From: QYQD01 sp040754095
Lineage (GTDB): Bacteria > Desulfobacterota > QYQD01
DNA: 64,000 nucleotides
NCBI GenBank assembly: GCA_040754095.1
Contig: JBFMFO010000004.1
Location: forward strand, 1 to 64,000
Direction: 5' to 3'
A program made the position numbers and the translations under genes. Under the pieces are notes generated by a model. That model was not told the origin of the DNA. It saw only the letters and a list, made by a program, of their open reading frames with translations, and made no database searches. Below, in pieces: positions 23,633 through 32,764 of the stretch (positions are counted from its first letter, which is position 1; each line of letters starts with the position of its first letter).

Positions 23633-24073
23633 GTGTTTCGTGGCAGGTCAACACATACCCTGGATAGTAAGGGCCGCTTAATTATCCCGGCGCGGTTTCG
23701 CGAGGTTCTCAGGGCCGGGTACGATGACCGCCTTATTATAACCAATCTCCACCGTTGCTTAGTAGCCTACCCTTTTGAAGAGTGGCGGCTGATTGAGAAT
23801 AAAACGGCTTCTCTATCTGCCATAGACGAGAATGTCAAGGCCTTTTTAAGGTTGTTTATCTCCGGCGCTGTGGAATGCCCGCTGGACCGGCAGGGGAGGG
23901 TCCTCATTCCTCCCAGCCTTCGTGAATATGCAGACCTGAATAAAGAGATTGTATTAGCCGGGATGCTTAAAAACTTTGAGATATGGGATAAGGCCCTATG
24001 GGATGAGGAGATCAGTAAATCCCGGGAGAATTATCCGCAACTGAGTGCAACATTAGCCCAGATTGGGATTTAA
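23633..24073 (+). CDS. mraZ: transcriptional regulator MraZ
   Basis: This 146-residue protein has two AbrB-like MraZ domains: FRGRSTHTLDSKGRLIIPAR and ECPLDRQGRVLIPPSLREYA. It binds GTGG repeats upstream of itself and controls the division/cell-wall cluster. The GTG start follows TCGGAGGCAGAAATAGG. It is the first gene of the dcw operon. Confidence 0.95.
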   Translation: MFRGRSTHTLDSKGRLIIPARFREVLRAGYDDRLIITNLHRCLVAYPFEEWRLIENKTASLSAIDENVKAFLRLFISGAVECPLDRQGRVLIPPSLREYADLNKEIVLAGMLKNFEIWDKALWDEEISKSRENYPQLSATLAQIGI

Positions 24074-24092
24074 TTTTGACCCTGGAAAACCC

Positions 24093-25007
24093 GTGACCAG
24101 ATGGCATGTACCCGTTATGCGTGAGGAAGTCCTTCATCATCTGGACTGTCATCCTGGCGGCATATATGTTGACGGAACCGTAGGCATGGGAGGCCACGCC
24201 GCGGCTATATTGGAAAGAATCAAACCTGATGGGATATTGCTTGGTATTGACTGGGATGAGGACTCTCTGCATATAGCGCGTGAGCATTTAGCCCCTTTCG
24301 GCAACCGTGTTATCCTGGTAAAAGGGAATTTTGCCGACCTGCCGCTTATAGCGCAAGAGCTGAAGATTGAAAAGGTTGACGGGGTACTGCTGGATCTGGG
24401 TATTTCTTCTTATCATCTGGAGCAGAGCGGCCGGGGGTTCAGCTTTAAACAGGATGAAATACTTGATATGCGCATAGACAAACAAAATCCATTGACCGCC
24501 CGGCATATTGTTAACCGGTTTCCTGAGAGAGAACTGGAGAAGATTATAAGGGAATTCGGAGAAGAAAGGTGGGCGCGAAGGATTGCCAAGGTAATCAGCC
24601 GGCAGCGGGAAAGAGAGCCGCTTAATACCGCCGTACAACTGGCTTCGCTGGTTGCTTCGGCCATACCGCGCAAGTTCCATCCTGTCAATATTCATCCGGC
24701 CACACGCACCTTCCAGGCCTTGCGGATTGCAGTCAACCGGGAATTAGAAAATCTGGATCGCGCAATAAAAGGTGTTGTCAGCTTCCTCAAGCCAGGGGGA
24801 AGACTTTGTATTATTTCCTTTCACTCCCTCGAAGATAGAATTGTCAAAAGAAAATTTCAGGAGATGGAACAGACCGGACTCATGGGTGAACGGCCTGTGC
24901 TGCGTCGGATTACACGTAAACCCGTTATTCCGTCACCTGAGGAATGTGCCGCTAACCCACGGGCCCGCAGCGCTAAATTAAGAGTGGCGGAGCGACTCGC
25001 GGCTTAA
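24093..25007 (+). CDS. rsmH: 16S rRNA (cytosine1402-N4)-methyltransferase RsmH
   Basis: This ~304-residue SAM-dependent methyltransferase (MraW) modifies C1402 in the ribosomal P site. Motifs are GIYVDGTVGMGGHAAAIL, KVDGVLLDLGISSYHLEQSG with RGFSF following, and CIISFHSLEDRIVKRKF. I place the start at the GTG at 24093 (TRWHVPVMREEVL) because the family begins only a few residues before HxPV; a TTG at 24063 would overlap mraZ. Second gene of the dcw cluster. Confidence 0.95.
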   Translation: MTRWHVPVMREEVLHHLDCHPGGIYVDGTVGMGGHAAAILERIKPDGILLGIDWDEDSLHIAREHLAPFGNRVILVKGNFADLPLIAQELKIEKVDGVLLDLGISSYHLEQSGRGFSFKQDEILDMRIDKQNPLTARHIVNRFPERELEKIIREFGEERWARRIAKVISRQREREPLNTAVQLASLVASAIPRKFHPVNIHPATRTFQALRIAVNRELENLDRAIKGVVSFLKPGGRLCIISFHSLEDRIVKRKFQEMEQTGLMGERPVLRRITRKPVIPSPEECAANPRARSAKLRVAERLAA

Positions 25008-25020
25008 AGGAGGAGTAAGC

Positions 25021-25374
25021 ATGTCTAATGTTTCTACCATTCGCTTGCCTAAAAGGGCGTTTATCGGAAACCTGACCGTCGGAAAGAAAGCCAAACACAA
25101 GACTGCCAAGTTATCATTGTCCGGCGGGAAAATTGCCCTGGCGTGCAGCCTGGCGATATGTCTCCTGTCACTTGCGGCATTAGGACGCACGATCACAGAA
25201 AGCGAGTCACAGGGAGTCGTTGCCGAGAAACAAAACAAGAAACTTTTAAGCGAAAATCACAGGTTACAGCAGGAATGGAAAAGTCTAAAATCTCCGGTAC
25301 GGATAGAACAATTGGCAAAATGTGAACTGGGATTGCAACGTCCATCCAAAGAACAGCTTGTGATTATTAGATGA
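25021..25374 (+). CDS. ftsL: cell division protein FtsL
   Basis: This 117-residue bitopic membrane protein has a basic N-terminus, one membrane helix (IALACSLAICLLSLAALG) and a periplasmic leucine-zipper-like coiled coil (QNKKLLSENHRLQQEWKSLK). It links FtsQ/FtsB to FtsWI. The position between rsmH and ftsI is canonical. The ATG follows AAAGGAGGAGTAAGC, and the TGA overlaps the ftsI ATG. Confidence 0.85.
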   Translation: MSNVSTIRLPKRAFIGNLTVGKKAKHKTAKLSLSGGKIALACSLAICLLSLAALGRTITESESQGVVAEKQNKKLLSENHRLQQEWKSLKSPVRIEQLAKCELGLQRPSKEQLVIIR

Positions 25375-27302
25375 AAAGGGAAACCGGTAAGCGTAAGAAT
25401 TATGCCACCTATATTATTATCCTGGCGATCCTTATATCAGGGTCGGGCATTCTATTAGCCCGTGCCTTCCATGCAGGCGAACAGGATAAGAAAATTCCGG
25501 GGCATGGCCGCACCCTGGAACCTGCCTTATCCCTTGCTCCTTATCGAGGCGGCATTTTCGACCGGAGCTACAGAGAGCTGGCTGTAACCGCCACTGCCTA
25601 TTCCGTTTATGCCCATCCTCTGGATGTTGACGATCCGGCGCAGACGGCGGCCGCCCTTTCCAACACACTCCGAATCAACGAAAAAGACCTGCTCAAGATG
25701 CTCGAGTGTGAGAAGGCCTTTGTATGGATAGCCCGTCGTGTGGCCTCCCATCAGGCAGAGATGATAAAGAATCTCAAGCTCAAGGGCATCCATTTTATTA
25801 ATGAAAACTGCCGCCTCTATCCCCGGAACAGCCTGGCCGCTCAGATTATAGGCTTTGCCGATACGGATGGTCACGGCATAGAGGGATTGGAGTCAGCCTA
25901 TGATGATCTCCTGTGCAGCACCCCTTTGTCGCTTCAGAAGAAGTGCGACGAATCAACCCGCCTGACATTCAATGGCGGGGTAACAGAGGTTAATGCCGGC
26001 AAGGGCAATAATATTATTCTGACTCTGGACAGCAACATTCAGGCCGTGGCGGAGAGGGGGTTTTGTCCGGTTCCGGCCAAAGATAATATAGTTAAAGCAG
26101 GGGCCATTATTGTCATGGATATTAAGAGCGGGGCCGTATTGGCCATGGCCAATTATCCGTCTTACAATCTTAATACCTTCTGGGAGGCCGATGCCTCGCT
26201 GCGCAGGAATCGGGCCGTCACTGATGTATATGAGCTGGGTGAACTGGCCGGGTTTTTTGGAACGGCGGCGGCCATTGAAGAGCAGATTTTAAGAGAAAAA
26301 TCCGGTATCCCGGTCATGCAAGGACGTGATAATGCAACACACGTGTCGCATGGAGATACAAAGGACAACGGAAAAGCTCTCTCTGAATCCCCCCAGGCCT
26401 CTTCGCCGGAGTTTCTATATAATTTTCTTCTCAAGCTCGGATTCGGCAATAAGACAGGTATCTGTCTGCCCGGCGAAAATAGCGGCACTTTGCCGCCTTA
26501 TAGCCGATATAAGGACGATATATCTGCGTGTTACCGGGGTGAAGGGATAACGGCAACTCCCCTTCAGCTCATTACTGCCTTTGGGGCTATCTTAAACCGC
26601 GGCGTCTTTATGCCGCCTCACGTGGTCTCAAAGGTAACCGACAGCGAAGGTAAGTTAATAAAAGAATATCAGTGCGCGCCGGCAAGGCAGACATGCACGC
26701 CGGAGACATCTGAGAAAATAAGCGCCATCCTTAGAAATCAGCAAGACAAAGAGGATAAAAACTTTATCTTGCTTACAGCTTGCAATTATGTTCGGCCCCC
26801 CGCCGGTATTTCAACCGCGGATGATCCCTCTCTCGACAATTCGTCCGGGGTTGATTATATTAAATACTTATTGGGAGGCGTCCCGGCTCATAATCCTAAG
26901 GTAGCTATACTGATGGTAATCGAAGGAACCCCGGGGGAAGAGGAAGTAAGGACAAAACTAGAACACCGGATAAAAGATATAGCCTATGCCTCTCTTAGAG
27001 CATTAAGCCGTTCCCGGGCAAAAGCGCCTGGTTCATATAGAGAAAAAAAAGACTGGGGGTACACCGGAAGAGAGAATAAAGCGCAAAATAGCCGCGGGCA
27101 GGCTGCGGCCACGGCTGCAAAGGCCATGATTATGCCGAACGTACGGGGCAAATCCATGCGGGAAGCCCTGTATATGCTCCAGGGATATGACGTCTCTCTG
27201 GTAGTCACCGGTTCCGGAGTTGCGGTTTGCCAATCACCGGCGCCGGGAACAAGGCTAAGAAAGAATTCGCGTTGTGTAATAGAATTCAAGCCGTCTTCAT
27301 AG
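25371..27302 (+). CDS. ftsI: FtsI-like penicillin-binding protein with all catalytic motifs lost, PASTA-tailed
   Basis: This 643-residue class B PBP is in the canonical ftsI position. It has an N-terminal membrane helix, a PBP dimerisation domain (APYRGGIFDRSYRELAVTAT), a transpeptidase-like domain and a C-terminal PASTA domain (MPNVRGKSMREALYMLQGYD). The active site is gone. Where EPGSTFK holds the SxxK serine and lysine, it reads ELGELAG (residues 288-294). No SxN motif is found in the SESPQASSPEF region. Where KTGT should lie it reads PPAGIST. Flanking conserved elements (RRNRAVTDVYE, LKLGFGNKTGICLPGENSG, GEGITATPLQL) are kept and the frame is intact, so this looks like a retained pseudoenzyme rather than a decaying gene. 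Confidence 0.9.
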   Translation: MKRETGKRKNYATYIIILAILISGSGILLARAFHAGEQDKKIPGHGRTLEPALSLAPYRGGIFDRSYRELAVTATAYSVYAHPLDVDDPAQTAAALSNTLRINEKDLLKMLECEKAFVWIARRVASHQAEMIKNLKLKGIHFINENCRLYPRNSLAAQIIGFADTDGHGIEGLESAYDDLLCSTPLSLQKKCDESTRLTFNGGVTEVNAGKGNNIILTLDSNIQAVAERGFCPVPAKDNIVKAGAIIVMDIKSGAVLAMANYPSYNLNTFWEADASLRRNRAVTDVYELGELAGFFGTAAAIEEQILREKSGIPVMQGRDNATHVSHGDTKDNGKALSESPQASSPEFLYNFLLKLGFGNKTGICLPGENSGTLPPYSRYKDDISACYRGEGITATPLQLITAFGAILNRGVFMPPHVVSKVTDSEGKLIKEYQCAPARQTCTPETSEKISAILRNQQDKEDKNFILLTACNYVRPPAGISTADDPSLDNSSGVDYIKYLLGGVPAHNPKVAILMVIEGTPGEEEVRTKLEHRIKDIAYASLRALSRSRAKAPGSYREKKDWGYTGRENKAQNSRGQAAATAAKAMIMPNVRGKSMREALYMLQGYDVSLVVTGSGVAVCQSPAPGTRLRKNSRCVIEFKPSS

Positions 27303-27320
27303 AAGACAGGATTTTTGGAT

Positions 27321-28853
27321 ATGCTACTGACCCAATTAATAGGATCGATCGACAAAAAACTCACGGAAGGCCTGCCGGATATTGAGATTGCCGATGTCGC
27401 CTATGACTCCCGGAAGGTAAGCCAGGGGAGCCTTTTTGTGGCTATTTCCGGAGCAAAGACCGATGGGCACGCCTATATCCATGACGCTATCAGTCGTGGG
27501 GCTAAAGCAGTGGTAGTGCAAAACGGTTTTAAACTGAATTTCACCCCTGCCGGCTTAAGCATAATCAGGGTTCCCAATACCCGCCAGGCCCTGGCCTGCA
27601 TCGCCGGTGCCTACTATGGAGACATAACAAGGAGATTGTGCCTTGTGGGTATTACCGGCACTAATGGAAAGACGACCACATCTTACCTGGTGGAATCTCT
27701 TTTAAGGGCCGCTGGTCTTTCTACCGGGGTTATCGGAACGGTCAATTATCGCTTTGGATGTGAGGTGCTGAAGGCGCCGTTCACCACGCCTGAGTCCCTG
27801 GAACTGCAAAAGCTCCTCCGCCGGATGGCTGATCAGAAGATAACGCACGTGGTCATGGAGGTGTCATCTCATGCCCTGGATCAGGAGAGGGTTGCGTCCT
27901 GCCGGTTTGATGTGGCGGTCTATACCAATTTATCTCGGGACCACCTGGATTATCATCAAGACCTGGAAGATTATTTCCACTGTAAGGAAAGGCTGTTTAC
28001 CACAGTTTTGGAGGAGAGCGGAAGGGCAAAACGACCTTACTCGGTTATCAATATCGACGACCCCTGGGGCAGGGAATTGCTCAAGACCCAGCAGGGACTT
28101 CCTTTGACCTATGGACTGAGAGGCCATGGGGCGGATATAACGGCACTGAACACGTCCTTTACCCTGGATGGGATCGAGGCCGAGATAGTTACCCCTAAAG
28201 GGGCTTTTAACCTGCATTCAAAAATGCTCGGTGAGTACAACCTCTACAATATGCTGGCGGCTACAGGGGTAGGAATGGCCCTGGGTCTTTCGTGCGAGGT
28301 TATAAAAAAAGGGATAGAGGCATTGAGCGCTGTGCCGGGGCGCATGGATCGCATCGACAATGATTGTAAGGCCACGGTCCTGGTGGACTATGCCCATACC
28401 CCGGATGCCCTGGAAAAGGTCTTAAGCGCCGTACAGGCCCTTAATCCTAAAAGGCTTATCAGTGTATTTGGCTGCGGCGGTAATCGCGATCAGGGCAAGA
28501 GGCCCATTATGGGGCGGATAGCCGCCCGGTTCAGCCGGATAGTAATAATAACCTCAGACAACCCCAGGGATGAGGATCCGCTGGAGATTATCAGGCATAT
28601 TGAAGAAGGAATAAAGGAATCTCCTTTGCGGCGGGTTGAGCCGGATAGCGTCCTGACAGGCCCGTCAGAGGGGGGCTATGTCATTATGCCTGACCGACGT
28701 GAGGCTATCCGACTGGCCTCGCGCCTGGCCCGGCCGGGAGATGCCGTCGTCATTGCCGGCAAAGGCCATGAAGACTATCAGATCGTAAAAGGGAATACTT
28801 TATCCTTTGATGATCGTCTGGAGGTGAGGCATGCCTTTGGCAGTCTGTCTTGA
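27321..28853 (+). CDS. murE: UDP-MurNAc-L-Ala-D-Glu:meso-DAP ligase
   Basis: This ~510-residue Mur ligase adds meso-diaminopimelate to the UDP-MurNAc dipeptide in the cytosol. The ATP loop is VGITGTNGKTTTSYLV. The DNPRDEDP motif marks the meso-DAP rather than lysine specificity. The ATG at 27321 is preferred over the TTG at 27315, with AGACAGG upstream. It overlaps murF by 23 bases. Confidence 0.95.
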   Translation: MLLTQLIGSIDKKLTEGLPDIEIADVAYDSRKVSQGSLFVAISGAKTDGHAYIHDAISRGAKAVVVQNGFKLNFTPAGLSIIRVPNTRQALACIAGAYYGDITRRLCLVGITGTNGKTTTSYLVESLLRAAGLSTGVIGTVNYRFGCEVLKAPFTTPESLELQKLLRRMADQKITHVVMEVSSHALDQERVASCRFDVAVYTNLSRDHLDYHQDLEDYFHCKERLFTTVLEESGRAKRPYSVINIDDPWGRELLKTQQGLPLTYGLRGHGADITALNTSFTLDGIEAEIVTPKGAFNLHSKMLGEYNLYNMLAATGVGMALGLSCEVIKKGIEALSAVPGRMDRIDNDCKATVLVDYAHTPDALEKVLSAVQALNPKRLISVFGCGGNRDQGKRPIMGRIAARFSRIVIITSDNPRDEDPLEIIRHIEEGIKESPLRRVEPDSVLTGPSEGGYVIMPDRREAIRLASRLARPGDAVVIAGKGHEDYQIVKGNTLSFDDRLEVRHAFGSLS

Positions 28854-30273
28854 TACCGGGCGGGATATGAGAAGGCTGACGGCTTTAGATGTATTGTATG
28901 CTACAAAGGGAATGCTGCTCCAGGGCGGCACGGCCGTTTCTTTTAACCGTACAGCCATAGATTCCCGCACGGCAAAAGAAGGAGACCTTTTTCTGTGCCT
29001 GAAAGGGGAACGTTTTGACGGCCATGACTTTGTGCCGGAAGCATTAGCCAAAGGGGTAAGCGGTATTTTAGTCCGTAAAGGCTGGTGGTCTGAGCAGGCT
29101 GGCCGGAATCTTTTTACTCCGGCCGTGGTCATTGAGGCAGATGATACCTTAACCGCCCTAGGCGACATCGCCTCTTTCTGGCGCCGCGCCAATCCTGTGC
29201 AGGTGGTAGCCATTACCGGATCCAGCGGCAAGACCACCACCAAGGAGATGACCGCCGGTATCCTGGCTAAATGTTTTAATGTGGCCAAGACCATGGGCAA
29301 CTTTAACAACCTCGTCGGGCTGCCTCTGTCTCTCCTGGCGGTTAAGCCCACGGATAAAGTGGCCGTCCTGGAGATGGGCATGAACAGACTCGGAGAAATA
29401 GAACGGATGGCTCAGATTGCGAGGCCGGATATAGGGGTGATTACCAATGTGCAGATGGCTCACCTGGAGGGTCTTAAAACTATAGAAGGGGTAGCCAGGG
29501 CCAAGGGCGAACTTTATGCCGCTCTGGATGAGGAGGATACGGCCGTATTTAATGTGGATGATCCCCATGTTTCGAACCTGGCCCGAAAATGCAGGGCGCG
29601 TAAACTTGGCTTTGGGCTTGGTCCCGAGGCGGAAGTCACTGCACGGGAGATTATATGCCAGCCGGAAGGGACACTAAGTTTCTCTTTGGTGTCACACGAA
29701 GGGGCTGCACAGGTAACCTTACAGACGCCGGCGAGACACAACATTACAAATGCCCTTGCCGCAAGCGCTGTGGCATTGGCTATAGGAGTGGATATCAAGA
29801 CTATCAAAGAAGCCCTGGAAGAATTCCATCCGGCGGCAAACCGGTTAGAGCTTATCAAACTTTCCCAGGGAATGACCGTAATAAATGACACGTATAATGC
29901 CAATCCGGGCTCTATGCGGGCCGCCCTGGAAACCCTTAAAGAGATCAAAGGAAGCAGGCCCGGGATAGCGGTTTTGGGAGACATGTTGGAATTGGGTGAG
30001 CAGACGGCAGAGGCCCATCGCTCCATCGGAAGATATATCGCCGGGCTGGGAATAGAATATCTCATCGTTATGGGAGAGTTTGCTCCGGCTCTTATTACGG
30101 AAGGCGCTATCGAAGGCGGCATGGATAAAGGCCGTATCCTTGCCGCGTCCAGCCATGAAGAAGCAGTCAGAATACTCAGGCAAAAGACCTCCGGCCAAGA
30201 TTTTGTGCTGGTAAAAGGATCGCGTCGCATGCGGATGGAAGAGATTGTAAAAGGGCTCCGGGGAGAGGCATAA
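28831..30273 (+). CDS. murF: UDP-MurNAc-tripeptide D-alanyl-D-alanine ligase
   Basis: This 480-residue Mur ligase adds D-Ala-D-Ala to complete the pentapeptide precursor. The ATP loop is AITGSSGKTTTKEMTAGI. MGNFNNLVGLPLSLL and INDTYNANPGSMRAALETL are MurF signatures. The ATG at 28831 is supported by GGAGGTGAGGC directly upstream, inside murE; a later ATG at 28867 is possible but less well placed. It ends flush with the mraY start. Confidence 0.95.
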   Translation: MPLAVCLDTGRDMRRLTALDVLYATKGMLLQGGTAVSFNRTAIDSRTAKEGDLFLCLKGERFDGHDFVPEALAKGVSGILVRKGWWSEQAGRNLFTPAVVIEADDTLTALGDIASFWRRANPVQVVAITGSSGKTTTKEMTAGILAKCFNVAKTMGNFNNLVGLPLSLLAVKPTDKVAVLEMGMNRLGEIERMAQIARPDIGVITNVQMAHLEGLKTIEGVARAKGELYAALDEEDTAVFNVDDPHVSNLARKCRARKLGFGLGPEAEVTAREIICQPEGTLSFSLVSHEGAAQVTLQTPARHNITNALAASAVALAIGVDIKTIKEALEEFHPAANRLELIKLSQGMTVINDTYNANPGSMRAALETLKEIKGSRPGIAVLGDMLELGEQTAEAHRSIGRYIAGLGIEYLIVMGEFAPALITEGAIEGGMDKGRILAASSHEEAVRILRQKTSGQDFVLVKGSRRMRMEEIVKGLRGEA

Positions 30274-31353
30274 ATGTTATATTACTTACTGTATCCCCTG
30301 CATGTATATCATACTGTTTTCAATGTCTTCCGGTATATTACCTTTCGCACTATCTACGCCACGTTGACGGCCCTTTTATTGTCTTTCCTGGTCGGGCCTT
30401 ATCTGATCCGGCGGCTCAGCGAACTCCAGGTAGGGCAGTATATTCGTGAACAAGGCCCACAGTCCCACTTCTCGAAGCAGGGGACGCCCACTATGGGCGG
30501 CCTCATGATCATCTTTGTCGTGGCTGCGTCCACGCTCCTGTGGGCGGATTTAAGCAGTCATTATATCTGGTTGGTCCTGCTGGTTACCGTCGGCTTTGGC
30601 GGCATCGGGTTTATAGACGACTACCGCAAGGTAATCAAGAAGAACAACAAGGGCCTGGGCGGTCGTTACAAGCTGGCCGGACAATTGGCCATTACCCTGT
30701 TTATCGGTGTCTATCTCTATACGCATCATAATTTTGATACCCGCCTCAGCATCCCTTTTTTCAAGACCATCCGGCCTGATATCGGCTGGGCCTATATCCC
30801 CCTGGCCATAATAGTTATTGTTGGGGCATCCAATGCCGTCAATCTGACCGATGGTCTGGATGGGTTGGCCATCGGGCCGACCATCATCGCCGCTGCCACC
30901 TACCTCATTTTTGCCTACTTAACCGGGCATATTAAGATAGCCAATTATCTACAGATCGCATACGTACCGGGCGTCGGAGAGATAGCTGTATTTTGCGGGG
31001 CATTAGTAGGCGCCGGTCTGGGGTTCTTATGGTTTAACAGCTATCCGGCTCAGGTCTTTATGGGTGATGTCGGTTCGCTGGCCCTGGGGGGGGCCTTGGG
31101 GACGGTGGCCGTGATAACCAAGCACGAAATTTTGCTGGCCATTGTGGGCGGTATATTCGTGGTCGAGGCCCTGTCCGTCATCTTTCAGGTGGGATATTTT
31201 AAGGCCACCAACGGCAGGCGTATTTTCCGCATGGCCCCGCTCCACCACCACTTTGAGCTTAAAGGATGGCCGGAACCAAAGGTCATCGTGCGCTTCTGGA
31301 TTATTGCTATTCTTCTGGGATTAGTAGCCATAAGCACCCTGAAGCTGAGGTAA
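30274..31353 (+). CDS. mraY: phospho-MurNAc-pentapeptide translocase
   Basis: This 359-residue polytopic membrane enzyme transfers phospho-MurNAc-pentapeptide to undecaprenyl phosphate, forming lipid I. GTPTMGGLMIIF, FIDDYRKVIKKNNKGL with the catalytic Asp pair, NAVNLTDGLDGLA, and the C-terminal FRMAPLHHHFELKGWPEPKV histidine motif are all present. The length is normal. It starts one base after the murF stop. Confidence 0.97.
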   Translation: MLYYLLYPLHVYHTVFNVFRYITFRTIYATLTALLLSFLVGPYLIRRLSELQVGQYIREQGPQSHFSKQGTPTMGGLMIIFVVAASTLLWADLSSHYIWLVLLVTVGFGGIGFIDDYRKVIKKNNKGLGGRYKLAGQLAITLFIGVYLYTHHNFDTRLSIPFFKTIRPDIGWAYIPLAIIVIVGASNAVNLTDGLDGLAIGPTIIAAATYLIFAYLTGHIKIANYLQIAYVPGVGEIAVFCGALVGAGLGFLWFNSYPAQVFMGDVGSLALGGALGTVAVITKHEILLAIVGGIFVVEALSVIFQVGYFKATNGRRIFRMAPLHHHFELKGWPEPKVIVRFWIIAILLGLVAISTLKLR

Positions 31354-31371
31354 TTAAAGGATACATCAGGT

Positions 31372-32742
31372 ATGGACTTGAAAGATAAAAAGGTTTTGGT
31401 AGTAGGGCTGGGCGCAAGCGGTAAGGAATCTGCTGCGTTTTTGCTGGAGCGCGGCGCTAAGGTCTCCATATCCGAATCGGCAGCCATTAAGGATATCCCG
31501 GAAGATAAGCTGGCCTGGATTGAAGAAAACAGGATTCCTTTGGAGTCCGGTGGACATAACATAAAGACCTTCCTTGCGGCCGGGTTGATATTGGTCAGCC
31601 CGGGTGTGCCTCTTGAGATCGGGCCTCTTAGGGCGGCCAGGCACGCCGGTATTCCGCTTATCGGGGAGATAGAACTGGCTGCCCGTTTCATAGATACGCC
31701 TGTCATCGCGATAACCGGCACTAACGGCAAGAGCACGACTACGGAATTGATCGGGCACATTCTGGCGCATGCGGGTAAAAAGATATTCGTGGGCGGCAAC
31801 ATCGGCCGCCCCTTGATCGGCTATGCGGGACAGAAACAGGACAGGGATTTTGTGGTTGCGGAGATAAGCAGTTTTCAGTTGGACACTACCGAATCCTTTC
31901 GCCCCTGGCTGGGGCTCCTTTTGAACATAACCGAGGATCACCTGGATCGTTATCCATCTTTTAATGAATATGCCCTCTCCAAGTTCAGGGTTTTTGCCAA
32001 CCAGACTGCCGGTGACTTTGCCGTTATTAACGCCGATGATCCTGTGGTGATGCAGTACGTAAATAAAATACCCTCCCGCATATTTGCCTTCAGCCACAAG
32101 CCACGCGGCAAAGGGGCCTACCCGGAGGGGAACAGGCTGCTCTGCCGCCTGGATCAGGAAGCTGGCGAGACATATTCATTGGAAAAGGTGAGGCTGACGG
32201 GCGAGCATAACCTGGAAAACATCATGGCCGCCGTGCTGGCGGCCCGGATATGCGGCTGTGCGCCGTCCGCCGTACAGGAGGCCCTGGAGACGTTTGAGGG
32301 CCTGCATCACCGCACGGAATTTGTCTGTGAGATCGGCGGCGTAAGCTTTTATGATGATTCCAAGGGGACCAATGTGGGTTCGGTGGTCAAGTCCCTGGCC
32401 GGGTTCGACCGACCGGTCATACTGATTGCCGGCGGCCGGGACAAGGGCGGCAGTTATGCGGTATTGGAAGATATGGTGCGCAATAAGGTAAAGGCGCTTA
32501 TCCTTATCGGCGAGGCTGGAGAAAAGATACGTCGGGCTTTGGGACATCTGACCCGGACTATGGAGGCCGGGACGCTGCCGGAGGCCGTGCACCTGGCCTA
32601 TGCGGAGTCTGCGCCGGGGGATGTGGTTCTCCTTTCCCCGGCCTGTGCGAGTTTTGATATGTTTCGTAGTTATGCGGAGAGGGGAGATATTTTTCAGGAA
32701 GCAGCCCGGAGCTTGTTAAAAAAGAAGGCCGCCGCGATATGA
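31372..32742 (+). CDS. murD: UDP-MurNAc-L-alanine:D-glutamate ligase
   Basis: This 456-residue Mur ligase adds D-Glu to UDP-MurNAc-L-Ala. It has an N-terminal Rossmann fold (KVLVVGLGASGKESAAFLLE), ATP loop AITGTNGKSTTTELI, EISSFQLDTTESFRP and DDSKGTNVGSVVKSL. It is followed after only 22 bp by murG, where most bacteria with this gene order carry ftsW. Confidence 0.96.
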   Translation: MDLKDKKVLVVGLGASGKESAAFLLERGAKVSISESAAIKDIPEDKLAWIEENRIPLESGGHNIKTFLAAGLILVSPGVPLEIGPLRAARHAGIPLIGEIELAARFIDTPVIAITGTNGKSTTTELIGHILAHAGKKIFVGGNIGRPLIGYAGQKQDRDFVVAEISSFQLDTTESFRPWLGLLLNITEDHLDRYPSFNEYALSKFRVFANQTAGDFAVINADDPVVMQYVNKIPSRIFAFSHKPRGKGAYPEGNRLLCRLDQEAGETYSLEKVRLTGEHNLENIMAAVLAARICGCAPSAVQEALETFEGLHHRTEFVCEIGGVSFYDDSKGTNVGSVVKSLAGFDRPVILIAGGRDKGGSYAVLEDMVRNKVKALILIGEAGEKIRRALGHLTRTMEAGTLPEAVHLAYAESAPGDVVLLSPACASFDMFRSYAERGDIFQEAARSLLKKKAAAI

Positions 32743-32764
32743 TAGACCCGTTCGAACGCTTGAC

